DNA from: Angelobacter sp036557225
GTDB lineage: Bacteria > Acidobacteriota > Terriglobia > Terriglobales > Acidobacteriaceae
DNA length: 64,000 nucleotides
Assembly: GCA_036557225.1 (NCBI GenBank)
Contig: DATBHX010000055.1
Location: 149,333-213,332, forward strand
Reading direction: 5' to 3'
The first letter of the stretch is position 1; every line of letters starts with the position of its first letter. The position numbers were made by a program, and so were the translations under genes. Below are positions 18,347 through 25,241 of this stretch, piece by piece. Below the pieces are notes generated by a model. It worked only from the letters and a program-made list of their open reading frames with translations, was not told the DNA's origin and did no database searches.

Positions 18347-19378
18347 CTATGAAGTTGGGACCAGTTTTTTCACTACCTCGCGAGCGGTGTCCCGCCCTAG
18401 TGGATCTTTCACGTACTCGCGGAAAATGATGGAATCGCTCGTGATTTTTTCCACGCTGCCGTTGAACACCTGGTCATTCTCACGGAGGAAATATGTCTTC
18501 TTGGTGCTGTTGGCAACCACGGCCATCATCTTTCCTGTCGTGTCTTTCACCGTGCCCTGCAACACCAGCTCAGGAATTGACAGGCAACGCTTGCCGCTGG
18601 TGCAGTTGGGCGTCGGGCCATTGTTCACGCTTCCGACGCGGATCGGGCTCACGAATGGATCGCGCCGTCCATGCTGACCAAACGCACGCGTAACCGGCTT
18701 GGGCTTTTCCTCAGGCTTGGTCGAGGGCCCGACCTGTGTCACCTTGGGCGCTGCCGTTGCCGGAGTCTTGGCCGGAGCTTTCTTGGCCTGAGTTGCTGTA
18801 GTGGTCTTTTTGGGCGCAGCTCCCTGCACCGGCTTTACAGCGATCACCGCCGGAGCTTTGCTTCCTGTTTTTGCATCAGCCTTAGGAGCTGCCGCTGTAC
18901 CCGTCTTGGCCGACACGATCGGCGTGGGCGCCGCCTTCACTTTGACTGGCGCACTCTGCGCAGCTGCTCCTGTCTGTCCCTTAGCCGGCACGGTGGTGCT
19001 GGCAGGCTTGGCAGTTGTAGTTACCGGCTTCGCGGCGGCAGCGGGCGCCGTTGCGCTCTGTGCAGCGGGTTTGTTCGCTGTTCCGCTCTGCGCGGCAGGT
19101 TTGCTCGGCGTTCCGCTTTGTGCGGCGGGCTTGCTCGCCGTTCCGCTCTGTGCAGCCGGTTTGGCAGCTGTTACCGCGGCCGGGGCGGGTGTGCTCTTTT
19201 TGGCTGCCGCGTTTGCGGGAGCAGTCTTCGCCGGCGTGGCACTGCTTTTAGCCGTCGCGGGCGTGGCCGTGGGACTCGGTTTGGCCGCACCGCTGGTTTG
19301 TCCGCTAGCGCTGGAATTCTGCGCCGTGGCCATTGTCGCCATGGCTGTTGCGAGCGCAAGAATTTGAATCAGCTTCAT
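18347..19378 (-). CDS. pilP: PilP-like type IV pilus assembly protein with long Ala/Pro/Lys-rich region
   Basis: PilP links the inner-membrane PilNO complex to PilQ. The 343-residue protein is about twice the usual PilP length. It has a signal-like N-terminus (MKLIQILALATAMATMATAQ) and a roughly 200-residue low-complexity segment made almost only of Ala, Lys, Pro, Ser and Thr. The conserved PilP domain follows, starting FGQHGRRDPFVSPI with IPELVLQGTVKD, AVVANSTKKTYFLREND and a C-terminal VVKKLVPTS. The low-complexity region contains four tandem copies of a ten-residue unit. It sits between pilO and pilQ, as expected. No lipobox Cys is seen, unlike the classical proteobacterial PilP lipoprotein. 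Confidence 0.82.
   Translation of the reverse strand: MKLIQILALATAMATMATAQNSSASGQTSGAAKPSPTATPATAKSSATPAKTAPANAAAKKSTPAPAAVTAAKPAAQSGTASKPAAQSGTPSKPAAQSGTANKPAAQSATAPAAAAKPVTTTAKPASTTVPAKGQTGAAAQSAPVKVKAAPTPIVSAKTGTAAAPKADAKTGSKAPAVIAVKPVQGAAPKKTTTATQAKKAPAKTPATAAPKVTQVGPSTKPEEKPKPVTRAFGQHGRRDPFVSPIRVGSVNNGPTPNCTSGKRCLSIPELVLQGTVKDTTGKMMAVVANSTKKTYFLRENDQVFNGSVEKITSDSIIFREYVKDPLGRDTAREVVKKLVPTS
19043..19162 (-). repeat. Four tandem 30-bp repeats inside pilP
   Basis: Residues 73-112 of PilP are four consecutive ten-residue units of the form KPAAQSGTxS (variants end AS, PS, AN, AP). The DNA copies differ mainly at third positions, so the repeat has been kept at the protein level or diverged after duplication. 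Copy-number change would lengthen the periplasmic tether in steps of ten residues. Confidence 0.9.
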
Positions 19379-19419
19379 CTCAATTCCCTTTTGGTACGTT
19401 GCTTCGTTATTTGCTAAAC

Positions 19420-20073
19420 CTATTTCGCCGGTTGCGCCGCCGCAGGCTGTCCTGGTTTGGCATTGGTTGCCGGTGGTGCCTCATCCGGTTCATGACTGAA
19501 GAACGTTGTGGCCGTGCAGCTGGCCAGGACCGTTTCACCCGGCTTCCAGGTATAAACGCCTCTCACTTTCGCAGCGCCCTGGCCCTTGGTATTCGCCATC
19601 TGCATGTTGCTGACATTGACAATTCGTTCCAGCTCAGAGATACGCTGGAAAAAATTCAGCACCGAGTAGTACGGCCCATCAATGTCGATGGCAAACGGCA
19701 CCTCGCTGTAGAACTCCTTGTTGGCGACGGGCAGTGCCGTGTAACGCCGTATATCGATACCCGAGGTCGCAGCCGTATCATGCAGCAGCTTGATGAACTG
19801 ATCAGCATCCTTGTCGTCGGGCACAATCTTTTTCTGAATTTCCAGCTGCTGCTGCAGAATGGCCATATTCCGGTTTAACTCCGCCAGCTTGGGCTCGAAG
19901 GTCCGTAACATGTCGTTTTCGGCCTTCTTGTCCTTGATCTTGACCTGCAGCTGCTCGTTCTCCTGATACTTAGGATTGAAATAGACGTAGTAGTAGACAG
20001 CGCCTACCATCAAGGCCGCCACGAACAGGATTCCTGCCCGCGCAGCCAGCGACATTTCATTGAATTTAGCCAT
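19420..20073 (-). CDS. pilO: Type IV pilus inner-membrane protein PilO
   Basis: PilO pairs with PilN to form the periplasmic alignment complex of the type IV pilus. The 217-residue protein has a short cytoplasmic start, one membrane helix at about residues 13-30 (AGILFVAALMVGAVYYYVYF), a coiled coil at about 35-85 and a ferredoxin-like domain with PFAIDIDGPYYSVLNFFQRI, the best-conserved PilO segment. The C-terminus is Pro/Ala-rich. It starts 30 bases after pilN and is followed by pilP. Confidence 0.93.
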   Translation of the reverse strand: MAKFNEMSLAARAGILFVAALMVGAVYYYVYFNPKYQENEQLQVKIKDKKAENDMLRTFEPKLAELNRNMAILQQQLEIQKKIVPDDKDADQFIKLLHDTAATSGIDIRRYTALPVANKEFYSEVPFAIDIDGPYYSVLNFFQRISELERIVNVSNMQMANTKGQGAAKVRGVYTWKPGETVLASCTATTFFSHEPDEAPPATNAKPGQPAAAQPAK

Positions 20074-20103
20074 AGTAAAACCCCCAACGATTACCCTGCT
20101 GCC

Positions 20104-20721
20104 TTACGACTGCTTTTGTACCTTCCCCGTAAATGTGGGGGCCAGTTCACAATTCAACTCAAACTTGAACGCCTCGACCTCTTTCACGCTGGAATCCTGC
20201 AAGGTCTCCTTGATCTCGACCGTTTTGAAAACGTTGGTCTTGCGTAAATTCGCCATCAGGTCAGCCACGGCGTTGGGACTCAGGGCCATGCCGGTGAAGT
20301 TCACCGTCTTGCCATCGCTCGTCATGGTTTCCAGCCAGATCGCGTCAGTGCTGTTGACGGTATCGGCGACCATGTTCAGGAGGTTCACCGGGCCGGCTTG
20401 TGCCGCCTTCAGATCGTTGATCACGCGTACCCGGCGTTCAACGATGTCGGCTTTGCGCTTGCTGGCTTCGTACTTCGCTTTCACTTCCGCCAGGCGCATA
20501 TTTTCCTGTTGGGCTTTTTGCAGGTCTTTTTCCAGTGCGTCGTGTTCATGCTGCACCCAGACCTGCGCCAGACCGATCAAAACCACCAGCGCGCCCAGAA
20601 AGACCACGCCCAATACAACTGTGCTGGAACCTTCTCCACCCGGCACCGACACTGATGGAGCGCGCCGGCCTCCGCCGCGCGACGTTTTCTTTGGTACTCC
20701 AAGCAGGTTTATGCGAATCAT
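20104..20721 (-). CDS. pilN: Type IV pilus inner-membrane protein PilN
   Basis: PilN binds PilM on the cytoplasmic side through its N-terminus and PilO in the periplasm. The 205-residue protein opens MIRINLLGVPKK, close to the conserved INLLP-type PilM-binding peptide. It then has a Gly/Arg/Ser linker, one membrane helix at about 33-52 (VVLGVVFLGALVVLIGLAQV), a coiled coil (about 55-95) and a fold ending in ELNCELAPTFTGK. Its ATG overlaps the pilM stop in ATGA, so the two partners are translationally coupled. Confidence 0.93.
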   Translation of the reverse strand: MIRINLLGVPKKTSRGGGRRAPSVSVPGGEGSSTVVLGVVFLGALVVLIGLAQVWVQHEHDALEKDLQKAQQENMRLAEVKAKYEASKRKADIVERRVRVINDLKAAQAGPVNLLNMVADTVNSTDAIWLETMTSDGKTVNFTGMALSPNAVADLMANLRKTNVFKTVEIKETLQDSSVKEVEAFKFELNCELAPTFTGKVQKQS

Positions 20722-21770
20722 AGGTCTTCAAAGCTCCTGAGGGCCAAACCCACCGCAACTGCGAGCTGTCCCGGGTTCTGTTCCAGAATGTGGTTCTCGG
20801 TGGAATCCATCGGCGGCATGATGCGCTGGAACGGATTCAGCACCTCCACCGGCAATGAGAATTCCTGGCGCAGCGCCTCCACCAGTCCGGGGACCCTGGA
20901 AGATCCTCCAGCCAGATAAATGCGCTCAATGTGCTCGCCCGACGCCGTAGCGCGGAAGAAGTCAAACGTCTTCTGGATTTCGAGCACGATGATTTCCGTC
21001 ACCTGCTGCAGGATCGGCAGCTTGGCGTCTTCACTGACCGTGCCTACGCGCCGCCCCAGCTTCAGCGACTCGGCGTCATCAAAGCTGAGATCAAGCTCCT
21101 TTTGCAGCGAATCGGTGTACTGATTGCCGCCAACGCTCACGTCGCGGGTAAACAGCGGCGTGGAGCCTTTCACAATGTTGATGTTCATCACGCTGGCGCC
21201 CAGATTCAACAGGGCCACCGTGGAATCGTGGTGCGGCTGGTAGTTGTATTCGTAACAATTCTGCAGCGCGAAGGCGTCGATATCGACCACCGCAGGCGCC
21301 TTGCCGGCCAGCGACAACACGTTGGTGTAGTTCAGAATCTTGTCTTTCTTCACCGCAACCAGGAGCACGTCCATCTGCGGGCCGGTATCGTCTGGATTCA
21401 GGATGTCAAAGTCCACATTCACGTCGGCGATATCGAACGGAATGTGCTGAGCGGCTTCGGTGGTGATACTCTCCGCCAACTCGCCCTCGCTCATCGGCTG
21501 CACGCTGATCTTTTTTACGATCACCGAGTGACCGCTCACTGACGTGGCCACGGCCTTGGTCTTGATGCTGTGCTCGCCGAAGATCTTGCTGATGGCGCTG
21601 GAGACGCTGCCTGAGTCGACGATCATGGAGTCCACCACAATGTCGCTGGCCAGCGGTTCCACACCCAGGTGTGAAACCACGATCTCGCCTTTGGAGCGCT
21701 TCAGTTCGATCGCTTTGATGCAACTGGAGCCTATGTCCAATCCCACAATCGATTTTCCTGATCCAAACAT
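20718..21770 (-). CDS. pilM: Type IV pilus actin-like assembly protein PilM
   Basis: PilM is a cytoplasmic actin/FtsA-fold ATPase that docks to PilN. The 350-residue protein has the phosphate-1 motif IVGLDIGSSCIKAIEL, the connect-1 region LLNLGASVMNINIVKG, the ARDVSVGGNQYT-type segment (here TRDVSVGGNQYT) and the adenosine motif RIYLAGGSSRVPGL. Length is normal for PilM. It is the first pil gene, 42 bases after the small HTH gene and overlapping pilN. Confidence 0.95.
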   Translation of the reverse strand: MFGSGKSIVGLDIGSSCIKAIELKRSKGEIVVSHLGVEPLASDIVVDSMIVDSGSVSSAISKIFGEHSIKTKAVATSVSGHSVIVKKISVQPMSEGELAESITTEAAQHIPFDIADVNVDFDILNPDDTGPQMDVLLVAVKKDKILNYTNVLSLAGKAPAVVDIDAFALQNCYEYNYQPHHDSTVALLNLGASVMNINIVKGSTPLFTRDVSVGGNQYTDSLQKELDLSFDDAESLKLGRRVGTVSEDAKLPILQQVTEIIVLEIQKTFDFFRATASGEHIERIYLAGGSSRVPGLVEALRQEFSLPVEVLNPFQRIMPPMDSTENHILEQNPGQLAVAVGLALRSFEDL

Positions 21771-21812
21771 GCCGTCCGCCTTGTTCTTGAATTCCCTTCC
21801 GGTTTCCCGGAC

Positions 21813-22049
21813 TTACCGCGCTGAAGCTGCTTTAGCCGCTTTCGGCTTTTTCTTAGCGCCGCCCATGTTCATCGTGCTTTTCTGCTCCATCCACTGATCG
21901 AGAATGGTCTTTTTGAACTTCCAGCGGTTCCCGAGCTTGAAAGCAGGAATTTTCTCTTCGGTCACATACTTGTAAAGCGTGTCCGGACTGACTCCCAGAT
22001 ACTGCGAAGCCTGTCTGATGTTCATTACCTCACGCGAATCTGCTGCCAT
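21813..22049 (-). CDS. Excisionase/MerR-type helix-turn-helix protein at the head of the pil operon
   Basis: A 78-residue DNA-binding protein of the excisionase-like HTH_17 type: MNIRQASQYLGVSPDTLYKY followed by IPAFKLGNRWKFKKTILDQW, the winged-helix signature. A Lys/Ala-rich tail (KKKPKAAKAAS) may add DNA affinity. It lies directly downstream of the promoter at 22151-22180 and 42 bases before pilM, so it is cotranscribed with the pilus genes. Translation may start at 22049 or at the Met eight residues later; the first has gaaagg about 10 bases upstream. A role as local regulator of the pil operon is inference from position. Confidence 0.82.
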   Translation of the reverse strand: MAADSREVMNIRQASQYLGVSPDTLYKYVTEEKIPAFKLGNRWKFKKTILDQWMEQKSTMNMGGAKKKPKAAKAASAR

Positions 22050-22150
22050 AAATGTGTAGCCTTTCCACAGTGAGTTGATCGGCCTAACTTCAAGGCCTGT
22101 GGAGAAATCCTTTTCTGTTTTCTCGGGGGGAAAACTTCAGGTCGATGCGA

Positions 22151-22180
22151 GTTATATCTGGGTTAACAGCCGAAGGTCAA
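22151..22180 (-). promoter_or_regulatory. Sigma-70-type promoter for the HTH-pilMNOPQ operon
   Basis: On the minus strand a TTGACC -35 box (22175-22180) and a TATAAC -10 box (22151-22156) are separated by 18 bases. Transcription would begin about 95 bases before the HTH start codon. It is the best promoter match in this intergenic region. Confidence 0.6.
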
Positions 22181-22506
22181 TAGGTAACTTCCGGTTTTTT
22201 CCGGTGTTTGGGGGGTATCTTTGGGGCTAGTACCTTCTTCGTCCTGAGTAGACATCAAAATCCTGCAGTAAAAAGGGTCATGTCCCACTATAGCTTGTGG
22301 TATTGATGCACACGGTTCGCTAATTTGCCTGAAATGTTACTAAGGGAGCGGTAGCAACCTCGGGTATTACCCCGAAAGTAATATGAACTACCGGTGTGCT
22401 TAAGTCAGAGGAAGAACTGAGCTCGAACCCGTGACCACCCGGCGCAAGGACTAGGCAAAGCAACGCGGAAGCGTGTTTTGGTCCTTCGCAGCCCCGATTC
22501 CCTGAT
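22181..22506. other. Intergenic region between the ADOP gene and the pil promoter
   Basis: No convincing gene. The stretch holds a small hairpin, tcgggtattaccccga (22357-22372), and a motif aacttccggttttttccggt just upstream of the pil promoter that may be regulatory. A minus-strand frame covering 22320-22628 overlaps the end of the permease in another frame and has no family signature. Confidence 0.5.
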
Positions 22507-25167
22507 TTATTCCATCCGCAATGCTTCGGTTGGCTCGATCCGGTACGCTCGGAGCGCGGGAATAGCGCTCGCAATCGCCGCGGTAAACAGAAGGGTAAAA
22601 ACCATTGCCACAAAGACCATAGGATCAAGCGGGCGCGTTCCGAACAGGATCGACTTGATGAGCACGCCGGCTACGGCACCGCCGGCCAGGCCAATACCCA
22701 GGCCAATCAGCACAGGCCGCATGCCGTCAAACAGGACCAGACGCAGGATCTCAGTGCGTTGCGCACCCAACGCCATGCGGATGCCAATCTCGGAAACACG
22801 CTGCGTGACCAGGTAGGAAAGCACGCCGTAAAGCCCGACCGCGGCCAGCATCAGTGACAGAACCGCAAACGCCAGCACCAGCGTTGCGCTGAAGCTCTGG
22901 CTGGCGGTAGCGCGTCCAACGAGTTGCTGCATCGTCATCACCTTGTAAGTCGGGAGCTCTTGATCCATCGCCGAGATTTGTTTTTGAATCGGCATGGCCA
23001 AAGTCAGTGGATCGACGGCGGTGCGGACCACGAGCATCGTCAGGCTGTCCAGATGCGGATTTCCGTTCAGGATCGAGCGATAAATCGTGGCTTTGATTGG
23101 CTGGCCGACATCGTGGATAGTGTCTCCCACCACGCCAATGATTTCATACGGCTCCTGCTTATTTCCTGAGAACGCCATTTTCACGTGCTTGCCCAGTGGG
23201 CTTTCCCCGGGGAAGAACTGCTCGGCAAATTTCTTGCTGATGATCACATGACGCGTCCGTTCCAGACGATCTTCTTCGGTGAAAACCCGTCCGCTCAACA
23301 ATGGAATTTCGAGCGCGCTGAAATAGCCAGGATCGGCTTTGCGGGTCAGTGCATCCAACTCCAGGCTCGGTCCCTGCCCCGGATGCTCAGGAATCGTGAA
23401 TACGGTATCGCCTTCATAGCCGGCGCCAGGCGCGGTGGAGATCAGTCCCGCTGCCCGCACCCCGGGCAGGTTGCGAACCCGCTGCAACAGCTCTTCGTGA
23501 AAGGCCATCACTTTCTCCGGCGTGTCATACTGCTTCTCCGCCAAGCCATAACGCAGGGTCAACACATTGTTTGTCACGCAGCCGAGGTCGGACGTGCGCA
23601 GATTCACAAAACTTCTAAACAACAGACCCGCGGAGATGAGCAGGACCACCGTAAGTGCGATCTCGGCCGCCAGGAGCACCTTGCGCAGGGCCGCACGCGA
23701 AGCGCTGCCGCCAATCGAGCGGGCGGAATCCTGTAGTGTTCCCAGCAAACCTCGGGCGGTCGATGAAATCGCCGGCACCAGCCCAGCCAGCAGAACAGTC
23801 ACAAAAACAATTGCGATCGCGAACGCCAAGACCATTCCATCCACATGAATGGCGTCGGCGCGGGGCAGGTCGCTCCAATGTGATGCCAGCCACTTGGTCG
23901 CGGAAAGCGAAAGCGCGAGCCCCAGCATTCCACCGGCAATAGAGATCAACAGGCTTTCCGCCATCTGTTCCTGAATCAGCTTCCATCGGCTTCCGCCCAG
24001 GGCGCCGCGAATCGCCACTTCCTTGCGCCTGGCAGCGCCGCGGGCAACAAGCAGATTTGAAACATTCAGGCAGGCGATCAACAGCATGCACCCCACCGCG
24101 CACATCAGCACGATCAGCGGCGTTTTGACGTCGATCACCACGTCGTCGATCAAGGGCCGCGAAACCACGTCTTCCGCCACCGGCCTGCCCTGATGTTGCA
24201 TATGAATCTGATACTGCAGCGCGCTCACCGCTTGTACCGCAGCGGACGCACTCCGCTTGTCTTTCAAGCGCGCAATCACAAAGCTCTGGTGATGATCTGG
24301 CGTGAACTCTTCCGGCATGAAAGTGGGCGTGTAGGGAAACCAAAGCTTTAGCGAGGGGTCAGGATAGGTAAACCACGCCGGCATCACACCGATGACGGTG
24401 TAAGGCTTGGCATCGATCCGCACCTGCTTGCCGACAATCTCTTTGTCTCCATTAAATCGGCTTTGAAACAAGCTCCAGGAAAGCACGACGACATCATTGG
24501 CCTCAAAGCGATCTTCATCGACGGTAAATGTGCGCCCCAGAGCAGGCTCAACGCCCAGCACGGAAAAAAGATTCCAGCTGCCGGCGGCGGCAGCTTCCAC
24601 TTCAGGATATTCGCCGCGAATGCTGCTCAGGATGCAGCCGTACCAGCGCCAGGCGCCCATATCTTCGAACCCGTGTGTCTGGGCGCGCCAATCGCGGAAA
24701 TCCGCCGGAGCCACCACGTTGTAGTTGTATTCCTTGTCCTGGCGGAAATGCTCATAGAGCATAACCAGCTTGTCTGGATCGCGGAACGGCAGCGGCTTCA
24801 ACAGGACCGAACGCACAATCGTGAACAGTGACGTAGTGGCGCCGATGCCCAGGGCCATGACCAGAATTGCAGTCAGTGCGAAGCCGGGTGCGCGTGTCAG
24901 CGTGCGCAGGCCATAACGGGCATCGCGCCAGAGCGACCCCAGCCAATTCCAGCTCCACGTGGATCGTGCTTCTTCCTCGAGCAGAGTCGGATTGCCAAAC
25001 AGGCGCAGAGCTGCGAGACGCGCTTCTTCCGGCCCCATGCCCGCGGCAACGTTCTCTGCCATCTGCCGCTCCAGATGAAAGTTGAGCTCTGCCTGCAACC
25101 GCGCCTTCTCGTTCTTGTTGCCGAACAGCGTCGTCATCGACATTCGCAATCTTTGCACCCAACGCAC
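22507..25167 (-). CDS. ADOP-family duplicated ABC permease (second copy)
   Basis: An 886-residue membrane protein of the acidobacterial duplicated orphan permease type, built from two MacB/FtsX-like halves. The N-terminus (about residues 1-85) is the permease prefix with AELNFHLERQMAENV and RLFGNPTLLEEEARSTW. Helix 1 follows with ALTAILVMALGIGATTSLFT and RSVLLKPLPFRDPDKLVM, then the first periplasmic MacB domain, a block of helices around residue 360-480 (LIACLNVSNLLVARGAARRKEVAIRGALG), the second periplasmic domain and a last FtsX block with LSYLVTQRVSEIGIRMALGA and IPALRAYRIEPTEALRME. The start is GTG after agggggtttt. No ATPase gene is nearby. It is the second of a tandem pair behind PadR. 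Confidence 0.9.
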   Translation of the reverse strand: MRWVQRLRMSMTTLFGNKNEKARLQAELNFHLERQMAENVAAGMGPEEARLAALRLFGNPTLLEEEARSTWSWNWLGSLWRDARYGLRTLTRAPGFALTAILVMALGIGATTSLFTIVRSVLLKPLPFRDPDKLVMLYEHFRQDKEYNYNVVAPADFRDWRAQTHGFEDMGAWRWYGCILSSIRGEYPEVEAAAAGSWNLFSVLGVEPALGRTFTVDEDRFEANDVVVLSWSLFQSRFNGDKEIVGKQVRIDAKPYTVIGVMPAWFTYPDPSLKLWFPYTPTFMPEEFTPDHHQSFVIARLKDKRSASAAVQAVSALQYQIHMQHQGRPVAEDVVSRPLIDDVVIDVKTPLIVLMCAVGCMLLIACLNVSNLLVARGAARRKEVAIRGALGGSRWKLIQEQMAESLLISIAGGMLGLALSLSATKWLASHWSDLPRADAIHVDGMVLAFAIAIVFVTVLLAGLVPAISSTARGLLGTLQDSARSIGGSASRAALRKVLLAAEIALTVVLLISAGLLFRSFVNLRTSDLGCVTNNVLTLRYGLAEKQYDTPEKVMAFHEELLQRVRNLPGVRAAGLISTAPGAGYEGDTVFTIPEHPGQGPSLELDALTRKADPGYFSALEIPLLSGRVFTEEDRLERTRHVIISKKFAEQFFPGESPLGKHVKMAFSGNKQEPYEIIGVVGDTIHDVGQPIKATIYRSILNGNPHLDSLTMLVVRTAVDPLTLAMPIQKQISAMDQELPTYKVMTMQQLVGRATASQSFSATLVLAFAVLSLMLAAVGLYGVLSYLVTQRVSEIGIRMALGAQRTEILRLVLFDGMRPVLIGLGIGLAGGAVAGVLIKSILFGTRPLDPMVFVAMVFTLLFTAAIASAIPALRAYRIEPTEALRME

Positions 25168-25241
25168 AAAACCCCCTGCTTAAGAACACTTTTCGCTTGG
25201 ACCCATGACGCTCCTCTGCCACTCCAGCGTTCGTCTCTTAA

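Noticed and set aside
19043..19162. CRISPR-like spaced repeats
   Set aside because: The 30-base units are directly adjacent without spacers and code for a ten-residue peptide repeat in PilP.
18671..19417. Plus-strand frames opposite pilP
   Set aside because: They mirror the low-complexity Ala/Pro/Lys segment of PilP and have no start signal or family feature.
22420..22460. tRNA-like T-arm sequence (gagctcgaacccgtgacc) on the minus strand
   Set aside because: The T-stem does not pair and no acceptor, D or anticodon arms can be built around it.
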